Assembly (NCBI GenBank): GCA_002403445.1
Contig: DHHU01000020.1
Location: 533 to 8,086, forward strand
Length of the DNA stretch: 7,554 bases
Source: Salinisphaeraceae bacterium UBA4764
GTDB lineage: Bacteria > Pseudomonadota > Gammaproteobacteria > Nevskiales > Salinisphaeraceae
Reading direction: 5' to 3'
Part shown: positions 1 through 5,617 of the stretch, piece by piece
How positions within the stretch are numbered: position 1 is the stretch's first letter
How the letters are laid out: every line of letters begins with the position of its first letter
Notes under the pieces: generated by a model
Database searches by the model: none
Told to the model about the DNA's origin: nothing
Seen by the model: the letters and a program-made list of their open reading frames with translations, nothing else
Translations under genes and position numbers: made by a program

Positions 1-51
1 TTCAGAACAATAGTGGAACGACTATCCAGAATTATCGTAGCTTATGGATTT

Positions 52-128
52 TGGTCGGGGTAGCAGGATTTGAACCTGCGACCTTCTGCACCCCATGCAG
101 ACGCGCTACCAAGCTGCGCCATACCCCG
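52..128 (-). tRNA. tRNA-Pro (anticodon GGG)
   Basis: This is a complete 77-nt tRNA on the minus strand. The acceptor arm pairs CGGGGTA (128-122) with TACCCCG (62-56) over 7 bp. It is followed by discriminator A (55) and a genome-encoded CCA (54-52). The D arm (GCGC/GCGC), the anticodon stem (TCTGC/GCAGA) and the T arm (GCAGG, loop TTCAAAT, CCTGC) all pair. The 7-nt anticodon loop reads ATGGGGT, so the anticodon is GGG (94-92), which reads CCC and probably CCU proline codons. A 43-nt gap separates it from the MerR-like gene upstream. I see no convincing separate promoter or terminator there, so it may be processed from the operon transcript. Confidence 0.97.
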
Positions 129-171
129 AATCATTTCAAAGGCTACCAGACGTGGCGATCGCTGGCGAGCA

Positions 172-525
172 TCAAAGCTCGTCCCGCAGAGTCTCAAGAT
201 CTCGGCGAATGGCTGCGAGTGAATCGGTTGCATCGATCGTTGGCAGAGCGGCGAGGTTTTTACCTTTGCTTTTGAGTTGCATACGCGCTCCTGAAATAGT
301 GAAACCGTGCTCATAGAGCAACGACCGAATTTCGCGAGCAATCATTACATCACGCTGTTGGTAGTAGCGTCGATTGCCACGTCGTTTAACGGGGTTAAGC
401 TGTGCGAATTCCTGCTCCCAGTAGCGCAATACATGCGGTTTCAGCGCACACAACTCACTGACTTCTCCGATGGTGAAATAACGTTTATCCGGAACTTCCG
501 GCAACGCATCCAAGGCTTCAGCCAC
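172..525 (-). CDS. Small MerR-family HTH transcriptional regulator
   Basis: This encodes a predicted 117-residue DNA-binding protein of the MerR superfamily. An N-terminal winged helix-turn-helix spans about residues 15-60: RYFTIGEVSELCALKPHVLR is the recognition region, followed by YWEQEF and the wing RRGNRRYY. The rest is a helical C-terminal part (about 60-117) that probably dimerises. There is no cysteine cluster or effector domain like those of metal- or drug-sensing MerR proteins, so its ligand is unknown. I chose the GTG at 525-523 because GAGG (535-532) lies 6 nt upstream and family homology begins soon after. A longer TTG start at 537 lacks a ribosome binding site. It overlaps the ihfA end by 8 bases, so translation is probably coupled. 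A similar gene sits after ihfA in pseudomonads; its role is not known to me. Confidence 0.87.
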   Translation of the reverse strand: MAEALDALPEVPDKRYFTIGEVSELCALKPHVLRYWEQEFAQLNPVKRRGNRRYYQQRDVMIAREIRSLLYEHGFTISGARMQLKSKGKNLAALPTIDATDSLAAIRRDLETLRDEL

Positions 526-808
526 TGTTCGCCTCAACGCGCGCCCGCAATTTGCGTCCGGCTTTGAAAGTTACAACCCGTCTCGCAGAAATTGGAATCT
601 CTTCCCCTGTTTTGGGGTTACGACCCGGGCGTTCGCCCTTGTCTCGCAACTCAAAGTTGCCCAAACCGGATATCTTGACTTGTTCGCCCTCTGCCAGGGA
701 TTCGCTAATGGTGTCAAAAAAAGCATTCACGAATTCTTTCGATTCGCGTTTGTTGAAGCCGAGATTTTCGAACAACGATTCAGCCAGATCCGCCTTGGTT
801 ACTGCCAC
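518..808 (-). CDS. ihfA: Integration host factor alpha subunit
   Basis: This encodes a 96-residue nucleoid DNA-bending protein that pairs with IHF-beta (encoded elsewhere) and bends DNA sharply at specific sites in replication, recombination and transcription. The HU/IHF fold is complete: N-terminal helices (about 3-39), GEQVKISGLGNFELR (41-55), and the DNA-gripping beta arm starting RPGRNPKTGEE at 60. Pro65 at the arm tip is the DNA-intercalating proline. IHF-alpha rather than HU or IHF-beta is supported by IPISARRVVTF after the arm. The start is GTG (808-806), because an in-frame stop (the pheT TGA) lies just upstream. The ribosome binding site AGGGGA (823-818) lies inside the last pheT codons. 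The gap to pheT is 3 bases, which implies co-transcription and coupling. In E. coli ihfA also has an internal promoter; I could not identify one here. Confidence 0.97.
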   Translation of the reverse strand: MAVTKADLAESLFENLGFNKRESKEFVNAFFDTISESLAEGEQVKISGLGNFELRDKGERPGRNPKTGEEIPISARRVVTFKAGRKLRARVEANSG

Positions 809-811
809 GAT

Positions 812-3199
812 TCAAGTTCCCCTTAAGTATGCGCCGCAAGTCGTTGCCAACGCTGATGTGATGTCGTAAATCACGTTGTCGACTTGGTTATTCGTTAGCG
901 TGCTTGTTTTAGCTTGGAAAATCAAGCGCAAAGCCACGCTTTTGAAGCCTGACTCAAGGTCGCCCCCTTTGTATACATCCACGACATCCACGGTTTGCAG
1001 TCCTTCGGGGTTATTTGACCAGACACAATCAACTAACCGACCGGCGGGCAGGTCTTCAGCCACAAGCAGCGCAAGATCCCGCGTGATTCGCGGTTGATCC
1101 GATATCTGTTGGTAACGTACCCCCCTGGCCGGATGCAGGGAACTCGAATTAACTTCAAAAACATACGGTAGATTATTGTCTTTACTGCTTTTTAAAGTCT
1201 TATTCGAAAGCTGACCTATCCACCCAACAGGTTCGTCGGCGCACCATATTCTTGCACTGCGTCCCGACTTTAAACCGGGGTGTTCTTTGGCTTCAAAGCG
1301 TACCTGTTGCTGGCCCGCAGCAGCCAACAAGGCTTCAAGATCGCCTTTCGCATCAAAGAAGTCCACACTGCGTGCTTTTACGTCCCAACTGGCAGGCGTC
1401 GCATCCCCGGCAATCAAGGCCGCAACTTTCTCGGTTTGCGCTATGCCATGCTCGGCAGTTGGCTCAGGTTCAAAGCACAGTCCGTTTTCATAAAGGCGCA
1501 CCGTATGCTGATCCCGCCGACGATTGTATTGATAGGCTTCGATCAGCCCGATCCATAGCGTGCGCCGCATCACGTCCATATTGTTGGCAATAGGGTTATC
1601 CAGCGCCAATGCTGAATCATTGCCCAGCAAACGCGACTGGAATTCCGAGTCGACAAAACTATAAGTGATTATCTCGCTATAGCCCCGACCCACCAACAAC
1701 GTCAACGCCGGTTTGGGGTCCGTTAGTTTGTTGACAGGCTCGGTCAACGCGACCCGAGCATTTTGAGTGGCGATACGTTCATAGCCATAAACCCGTGCGA
1801 TTTCTTCGATCAGGTCCGCGGCTATCTCCAAGTCATAACGCCAACTCGGGGCTAGGACAGACCAGGCATCGGGGGCGGTTTGGTGCACCTCCAACCCAAG
1901 TGCCTTGAGTGTATCGACGACAAATTCGGGTTCGATAGACTGGCCCAGGACTCGTTCGATAACGCCCGAATCGAGTTTAATCGGCGATCTAGCGGCATCA
2001 ATCGACTCACCATCAACACGATTGACCGGCCCGGTCCGGCCCCCTGCGATCTGCTGGCAAAGTGCCGTGGCATATTCGATGGCCGTTTCGGCCATGGCCG
2101 GATCGACCCCCCGTTCGAATCGATGCAGCGAGTCGGTCTGGATTTTGTAGCGCCGGCCCTGGCCTGCGACGGCCGCGGGTTTAAAACAAGCCGATTCGAA
2201 TACTATGTTGCGGGTAGATTCGGTTACAGCAGTGCGTTGTCCACCGATCACGCCGGCGATTGCAACCGGCCCCTGGGCATCGGCTATAACCAGGGTTTCA
2301 GCCGCAAGCGTGAGCTGCTGCTGGTCGAGTGTGACGAAGGGTTCACCCGCATGCGCCATACGTACATCGATGCCGCCGACGAGCTTGTCGGCATCAAATG
2401 CGTGCATTGGCTGACCCAAGGCCAGCATGACGTAGTTGGTAATATCAACCGGTCCGCTGATACTGCCAATCTCACCCCGGCGTAGGCGTTCGCTAATCCA
2501 GGGCGGGGTAGCGCATTGGGAGTTGATGTCGGTGACGACACGCGTGCAATATACACTACAGGCCTGAGGCGCACTGAGCGTCACACCCCGGCGTTCATCG
2601 TGATCCGGGGCAATTGGCTGTTGTTCTATTGCAGGCGGCGCACTGCCAACGGCTAGCGCGACTTCGCGCGCCACACCCAACATGCCGAGACAATCGCCCC
2701 GATTGGGCGTCAGATCGAGTACCAGCGACTCATCGGGCAACCTTAGATAGTCACCAAAATCCCGGCCAACCGGAGCGTCATCCGGCAGCACCCAAACGCC
2801 ACCGGCCGCCATCCCGACGCCGAGTTCGGCCGCGCTGCACAACATGCCGGTCGATTCGACACCGCCGATGACTGTTCGCTCGATCATCCGACCGTCAGCC
2901 AAGGTCGCGCCAACTGCAGCAAAAGGAGCACGCATGCCGGCGCTAACGTTCGGGTCGGCACAAACGACCTGATATGAGACCCCGCCATCACCCGTGACAA
3001 GAGTGCAAATCATCACATCGGAGCGCTCAGGGTGGGCTTCAACGCGCATCACACTCGCGACAACAACTCCTTTGAACGGCACAGGCCAGTCTTCAATCTC
3101 ATCGACTTCCAACCCGGCCGTCGTTAAGGCCTCGGCGATGTCTTCCAAGCTTTTGTCGGTGGTGACAAACCGACGCAGCCACTCGGCACTGACTTTCAT
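812..3199 (-). CDS. pheT: Phenylalanine--tRNA ligase beta subunit
   Basis: This encodes a 795-residue beta subunit of the cytoplasmic (alpha-beta)2 phenylalanyl-tRNA synthetase, the same length as in E. coli. Domains in order are: an EMAP/OB-like tRNA-binding domain (about 43-148, FKGVVVASV...YQVVCADPNV); the B3/B4 editing domain that clears Tyr-tRNA(Phe) (about 210-385, including LALGQPMHAFDADKL and LHRFERGVDP); B5 (about 405-475, ending EEIARVYGYERI); the catalytic-like core (about 480-690); and the C-terminal FDX-ACB anticodon-binding domain (about 702-794, from DQPRITRDLALLV to the end). It starts at ATG 3199, 6 bases after the pheS stop. No Shine-Dalgarno is visible, so translation probably depends on ribosomes finishing pheS, which would also help keep the subunits equimolar. 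No truncation or frameshift is seen. Confidence 0.98.
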   Translation of the reverse strand: MKVSAEWLRRFVTTDKSLEDIAEALTTAGLEVDEIEDWPVPFKGVVVASVMRVEAHPERSDVMICTLVTGDGGVSYQVVCADPNVSAGMRAPFAAVGATLADGRMIERTVIGGVESTGMLCSAAELGVGMAAGGVWVLPDDAPVGRDFGDYLRLPDESLVLDLTPNRGDCLGMLGVAREVALAVGSAPPAIEQQPIAPDHDERRGVTLSAPQACSVYCTRVVTDINSQCATPPWISERLRRGEIGSISGPVDITNYVMLALGQPMHAFDADKLVGGIDVRMAHAGEPFVTLDQQQLTLAAETLVIADAQGPVAIAGVIGGQRTAVTESTRNIVFESACFKPAAVAGQGRRYKIQTDSLHRFERGVDPAMAETAIEYATALCQQIAGGRTGPVNRVDGESIDAARSPIKLDSGVIERVLGQSIEPEFVVDTLKALGLEVHQTAPDAWSVLAPSWRYDLEIAADLIEEIARVYGYERIATQNARVALTEPVNKLTDPKPALTLLVGRGYSEIITYSFVDSEFQSRLLGNDSALALDNPIANNMDVMRRTLWIGLIEAYQYNRRRDQHTVRLYENGLCFEPEPTAEHGIAQTEKVAALIAGDATPASWDVKARSVDFFDAKGDLEALLAAAGQQQVRFEAKEHPGLKSGRSARIWCADEPVGWIGQLSNKTLKSSKDNNLPYVFEVNSSSLHPARGVRYQQISDQPRITRDLALLVAEDLPAGRLVDCVWSNNPEGLQTVDVVDVYKGGDLESGFKSVALRLIFQAKTSTLTNNQVDNVIYDITSALATTCGAYLRGT

Positions 3200-3205
3200 G
3201 AGCGG

Positions 3206-4207
3206 CTAGACAAACTGCCGGAGGAAACGAAGATCGTTGGTGAAAAACTGCCGCAGATCACCAACGCCGTAACGCAGCATGGCAAGTCGCTCAATGCCCA
3301 TGCCGAATGCGTACCCGGTATAACGCGCACTATCGACACCCGCAGCACTCAGGACATTGGGATGTACCATGCCGCAGCCCAGAACTTCCATCCAGCCGCG
3401 GCCGGTTCCCAAACTGTCACCGTCGATATCCACTTCGGCCGAAGGCTCGGTAAACGGAAAATACGACGGGCGAAAGCGTAGTCGCAGATCGGTTTCGAAA
3501 AAGGCTTTCAAAAATGACTCCAATTCGGAGCGCAGCTGGCCTAGATTAACGTTCTCGGCCACGTACAAGCCTTCCAGCTGGTGAAACATGGGGCTGTGGG
3601 TGCGATCCGAATCGCAACGATAAACCCGCCCCGGTGCCACAATGCGAATGGGGGGCTGACGCTGGGTCATAGTGCGAATCTGCACAGGCGATGTGTGGGT
3701 TCGCAGCAATAACTTGGCGCCGTCAAGATAAAATGTATCTTGCATGGCCCGTGCCGGATGATCCGGCGGCACATTCAGGGCTTCAAAATTATGGAAATCG
3801 TCTTCGACCTCAGGCCCGTGGACAATTTCGAAACCCCGCTGGGCAAACAATGCCTCGATGCGTTCGCGCGTCAGGCTCAAGGGATGGCGTGCGCCGGGTG
3901 CACGGCCTCGGCCTGGTAGCGTTACATCGACGACTTCCTGTCGAGCCCGTTCAGCTTCGCGTGCCTGTTCGAGTTCAGCACGGCGGTTTTTTAATTCCTC
4001 ATCAACCGTCTGTTTCAAGGCATTGAGTTCGGCGCCGAGGCGCTTGCGCTCCTCGGGGGCCATTTGACCAAGAGCGCGCAGTTGCTGCGTGATTCGCCCT
4101 TTTTTGCCCACCAGCTCAACGCGAGTTGCGTCTAGAGCCTCCACGGACGTTGCCTCGGCAATCGAGGCGAGGGCTTCGGAGCGCAGTTTTTCCAATGAAT
4201 CGGCCAT
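3206..4207 (-). CDS. pheS: Phenylalanine--tRNA ligase alpha subunit
   Basis: This encodes a 333-residue catalytic alpha subunit that activates phenylalanine and charges tRNA-Phe together with PheT. The N-terminal coiled-coil tRNA-binding arm covers about residues 1-90. The class II catalytic domain follows, with RTHTSPVQIRTM and IVAPGRVYRCDSDRTHSPMFHQLEG (motif 2 region), RFRPSYFPFTEPSAEVD, the EVLGCGMVHPNVL segment, and motif 3 GYAFGMGIERLAMLRYG. Ala300 in that motif corresponds to E. coli Ala294 in the amino-acid pocket. I chose ATG 4207 because MADSLEKLRSEALASIAEA aligns with the E. coli N terminus. An in-frame GTG at 4240 would add 11 residues (including FPFYF) without homology. No Shine-Dalgarno precedes ATG 4207; a pyrimidine-rich tract lies there instead. 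A 183-base leader separates it from rplT. Confidence 0.97.
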   Translation of the reverse strand: MADSLEKLRSEALASIAEATSVEALDATRVELVGKKGRITQQLRALGQMAPEERKRLGAELNALKQTVDEELKNRRAELEQAREAERARQEVVDVTLPGRGRAPGARHPLSLTRERIEALFAQRGFEIVHGPEVEDDFHNFEALNVPPDHPARAMQDTFYLDGAKLLLRTHTSPVQIRTMTQRQPPIRIVAPGRVYRCDSDRTHSPMFHQLEGLYVAENVNLGQLRSELESFLKAFFETDLRLRFRPSYFPFTEPSAEVDIDGDSLGTGRGWMEVLGCGMVHPNVLSAAGVDSARYTGYAFGMGIERLAMLRYGVGDLRQFFTNDLRFLRQFV

Positions 4208-4210
4208 GCA

Positions 4211-4246
4211 GAAATAAAACGGAAAAGCGCCATGGCCCACGATCGC
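4211..4246 (-). terminator. Terminator-like hairpin and T-rich tract before pheS
   Basis: The 5' arm GCG(A)TCGTG (4246-4238) can pair with CATGGCGC (4234-4227) around a GGC loop. This gives eight base pairs, two of them G-U, with one bulged A. The interrupted T-rich run TTTTCCGTTTTATTTC (4226-4211) follows at once. The form resembles an intrinsic terminator or attenuator, but the stem is imperfect, the T run is broken, and it abuts the pheS start, so it could act on translation instead. Confidence 0.3.
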
Positions 4247-4292
4247 CGGTAAACCGGCTCACTCGGCGCAAGCCGGCGACAATCGCAGCCTC

Positions 4293-4321
4293 AGTTAAGG
4301 ATGTGTTCAAAACCGCGTCAA
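4293..4321 (-). promoter_or_regulatory. Candidate sigma70 promoter for pheST
   Basis: TTGACG (4321-4316) matches five of six bases of the -35 consensus. It is followed after 17 bases by TTAACT (4298-4293), a poor -10 match that keeps the first and last T. Transcription would start near 4286, just before the pairable segments of the pheS leader. The position agrees with the separate pheST promoter known in E. coli, but the -10 is weak and this is a tentative call. Confidence 0.3.
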
Positions 4322-4355
4322 AGCTACCACGGCCCGGCCCAACAGATCTTGCCGA

Positions 4356-4367
4356 GCGACATGTCGC
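4356..4367. repeat. 12-bp perfect palindrome GCGACATGTCGC
   Basis: GCGACATGTCGC is identical to its reverse complement and lies 23 bases after the rplT stop, upstream of the candidate pheST promoter. It could be a dimeric-protein binding site or a short RNA hairpin (4-bp stem, CATG loop). Nothing in the sequence identifies a binding protein, and a chance occurrence is possible. Confidence 0.4.
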
Positions 4368-4390
4368 CCGTCTCTTAGCGCAGCTTAGGC

Positions 4391-4741
4391 TCAGGCCTGT
4401 GTTGCGCGATCAACAATCTCGCCGAAGGCTTGCTTGTCGCGGACTGCCAAGTCAGCGAGCATCTTGCGGTTAAGCTGAATATCACTTTGCTTCAAGCCCT
4501 GCATGAGACGGCTGTAGGACGTGCCGTGCATCTTGGCGGCGGCTGAAATGCGCGTAATCCAGAGCCGGCGCATGTCGCGCTTGCGGTTTCGGCGATCACG
4601 ATAGGCATATTGCCCTGCCTTGATGACCGCTTGCTTGGCAACGCGGAATGTTCGGCTCCGTGCCCCGTAGTAGCCTTTGGCTTGTTTCAGAATTTTCTTG
4701 TGGCGAGCTTTTTTGACTACGCCGCGTTTGACTCGTGCCAT
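4391..4741 (-). CDS. rplT: 50S ribosomal protein L20
   Basis: This encodes a 116-residue basic protein (E. coli L20 is 118) that binds 23S rRNA early and is needed for 50S assembly. The N-terminal extension MARVKRGVVKKARHKKILK is followed by QAKGYYGARSRTFRVAKQAV and YAYRDRRNRKRDMRRLWI, the hallmark L20 segments. The globular RNA-binding C-terminal half (about 60-116) follows. In E. coli L20 represses rpmI-rplT translation by binding its own mRNA; the C-terminal domain that does this is present here, but I did not identify an operator. ATG 4741 is preceded by AAGG (4755-4752) about 10 nt upstream. It is separated from rpmI by 40 bases and is very probably co-transcribed with it. Confidence 0.98.
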   Translation of the reverse strand: MARVKRGVVKKARHKKILKQAKGYYGARSRTFRVAKQAVIKAGQYAYRDRRNRKRDMRRLWITRISAAAKMHGTSYSRLMQGLKQSDIQLNRKMLADLAVRDKQAFGEIVDRATQA

Positions 4742-4781
4742 TGTCGATTGACCTTGCTATGAGTTTTGTTGCACCAACGCC

Positions 4782-4979
4782 TCACCCGTGGGGCATTAGC
4801 CGTTTGATGGCGGCCTCGTCGGACTTAGCTACAAGCGTCGGCTTGACCAGCCGGCTTTTTTGCTTGGTCCCTTTTTTCGTAAGGAGATGATTGTGGTAAG
4901 CATGCTGGCGACGGATTTTGCCCGTACCGGTTCTTTTAAAGCGCTTGGCCGCACCACGGTGTGTCTTGATCTTCGGCAT
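4782..4979 (-). CDS. rpmI: 50S ribosomal protein L35
   Basis: This encodes a 65-residue, lysine/arginine-rich large-subunit protein, the same length as E. coli L35. The signature N terminus MPKIKTHRGAAKRFKRTGTG and the central HLLTKKGTKQKSRL identify the family; L35 is largely embedded in 23S rRNA. The C-terminal part differs from E. coli, as is common. ATG 4979 is preceded by AGGA (4987-4984) with a short 4-nt spacer. The gene begins 16 bases after infC ends, in the conserved infC-rpmI-rplT order. In E. coli its translation is the direct target of L20 repression, with rplT following by coupling. That is likely but not demonstrated here. Confidence 0.97.
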   Translation of the reverse strand: MPKIKTHRGAAKRFKRTGTGKIRRQHAYHNHLLTKKGTKQKSRLVKPTLVAKSDEAAIKRLMPHG

Positions 4980-4995
4980 CGTTTCCTACTCGTTG

Positions 4996-5535
4996 CTACT
5001 TCTTGCTGTGCTTGGGCACACCCTTCAATGGCGACATGACCATCGTCATCATTCGCCCCTGCATTTCGGGCCGCTGATCAACGGATGCCCAATCTTCGAG
5101 ATCTTCCTCCACGTCTTCGAGAAGCTCCACGCCGAGTTCCTGATGGGCCATTTCGCGACCACGAAATCGCAAGGTGACCTTGATCTTGTCCCCATCCTCT
5201 AGGAACTCTTTCAGCTTCCGCAACTTCATGTCGTAGTCGCCCTTGTCCGTGCCCGGACGGAACTTAACTTCCTTGAGCTGCGTCTGCTTCTGCTTCTGCT
5301 TGCCGGCTTGCTGTGTTTTCTTTTTTTCGAAAACATGCTTGCCGTAATCCATAATGCGCGCTACAGGCGGGTCGGCGTTGGGTGAAACCTCGACCAGATC
5401 GAGCTCATAGTCAGCTGCTTTCTGCAGCGCATCGTCTCGGTTCAGTATCCCAATCTGTTGCCCATCCGGTGCGATGACCCGTAGGCGCTCAGCGACAATC
5501 GCTTCATTGCGACGGTCTTTTTGTGCAGTTGCGAT
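4996..5535 (-). CDS. infC: Translation initiation factor IF-3, AUC start
   Basis: This encodes a 179-residue IF3 (E. coli 180), which binds the 30S subunit, prevents premature 50S joining and proofreads the start codon and initiator tRNA. The N domain (about 1-66) contains LVEVSPNADPPVARIMDYGK. A lysine/glutamine-rich linker (about 65-86) leads to the C domain (about 87-179) with EVKFRPGTDKGDYDMKLRKL and TLRFRGREMAHQ. No ATG, GTG or TTG exists at the expected N terminus. Instead AUC (5535-5533) follows GGAGGAG (5547-5541) by 5 nt and gives the family length. Rare starts (AUU in E. coli) let IF3 repress its own translation, so the same feedback is likely here. An upstream in-frame GTG (5568) would place the ribosome binding site inside the gene and is less likely. 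Confidence 0.95.
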   Translation of the reverse strand: MATAQKDRRNEAIVAERLRVIAPDGQQIGILNRDDALQKAADYELDLVEVSPNADPPVARIMDYGKHVFEKKKTQQAGKQKQKQTQLKEVKFRPGTDKGDYDMKLRKLKEFLEDGDKIKVTLRFRGREMAHQELGVELLEDVEEDLEDWASVDQRPEMQGRMMTMVMSPLKGVPKHSKK

Positions 5536-5540
5536 TTTTA

Positions 5541-5547
5541 CTCCTCC
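5541..5547 (-). promoter_or_regulatory. Strong ribosome binding site of infC
   Basis: GGAGGAG lies 5 nt upstream of AUC 5535-5533. It is the strongest Shine-Dalgarno I checked in the window, and it decides the infC start in favour of AUC over the upstream in-frame GTG at 5568. A strong site paired with a poor start codon fits the IF3 autoregulation logic known from E. coli. Confidence 0.8.
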
Positions 5548-5600
5548 GTTCCAGCGGTAAGTGACCACTAGTAAGCTAGTATGATAACAAAATCAGTGGT

Positions 5601-5617
5601 ATCGACACACCGTCGAT
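5601..5617 (-). other. 6-bp hairpin just after the thrS stop codon
   Basis: ATCGAC (5617-5612) and GTCGAT (5606-5601) form a perfect 6-bp stem with a GGTGT loop, starting at the base after the thrS TGA. The next bases, ACCACTGATTTTG, lack an immediate T run, so it is not a canonical terminator. It may be an mRNA 3'-protection or processing element between thrS and infC, or incidental. Confidence 0.4.

Larger units (their letters stand above)
4208..4390 (-). promoter_or_regulatory. rplT-pheS intergenic leader, probable pheST control region
   Basis: This is the longest gene-free stretch in an otherwise compact operon. In E. coli the same position carries the pheM leader peptide and an attenuator controlling pheST. 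Here, in the direction of transcription, I see a 12-bp palindrome, a weak promoter candidate, three GC-rich segments that can pair in alternative ways, and a hairpin plus T-rich tract just before pheS. A classical self-contained Phe-rich leader peptide ending before the hairpin is not present. Regulation is inferred from position and structure only. Confidence 0.5.

Noticed and set aside
1..51. Possible terminator after tRNA-Pro (ATAGT...ACTAT inverted repeat)
   Set aside because: The stem is only 5-6 bp of mostly A/T pairs and is not followed by a T run, so it cannot be called.
172..537. Longer MerR-like form starting at TTG 537
   Set aside because: It has no Shine-Dalgarno, whereas GTG 525 has GAGG six bases upstream and still includes the whole HTH domain.
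901..960. Possible ihfA internal promoter or IHF site in the end of pheT
   Set aside because: Several -35-like hexamers occur, but none has a fitting -10 at 16-18 bases, and no full match to the IHF consensus was found.
1880..2485. Plus-strand open frame of 201 codons inside pheT
   Set aside because: It lies wholly antisense to the strongly conserved pheT B3-B5 coding region and shows no recognisable protein family; it is a shadow frame.
3206..4240. Longer pheS form starting at GTG 4240
   Set aside because: The extra 11 residues have no counterpart in E. coli PheS and the GTG has no ribosome binding site; ATG 4207 matches the family start.
4116..4310. Minus-strand open frame of 64 codons from TTG 4310 through the pheS start
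   Set aside because: It has no ribosome binding site, runs out of frame into pheS and contains no known motif. Its Phe residues come from the T-rich tract.
4324..4362. Minus-strand 12-codon ORF MSLGKICWAGPW after rplT, considered as a leader peptide
   Set aside because: It has no Phe codons, a poor ribosome binding site, and ends upstream of the candidate promoter and hairpins, so it does not fit a pheST leader peptide.
4126..4473. Plus-strand open frame of 115 codons crossing the rplT-pheS gap
   Set aside because: It overlaps the ends of both real genes on the opposite strand, has a proline/arginine-rich composition typical of a shadow frame, and has no recognisable domain.
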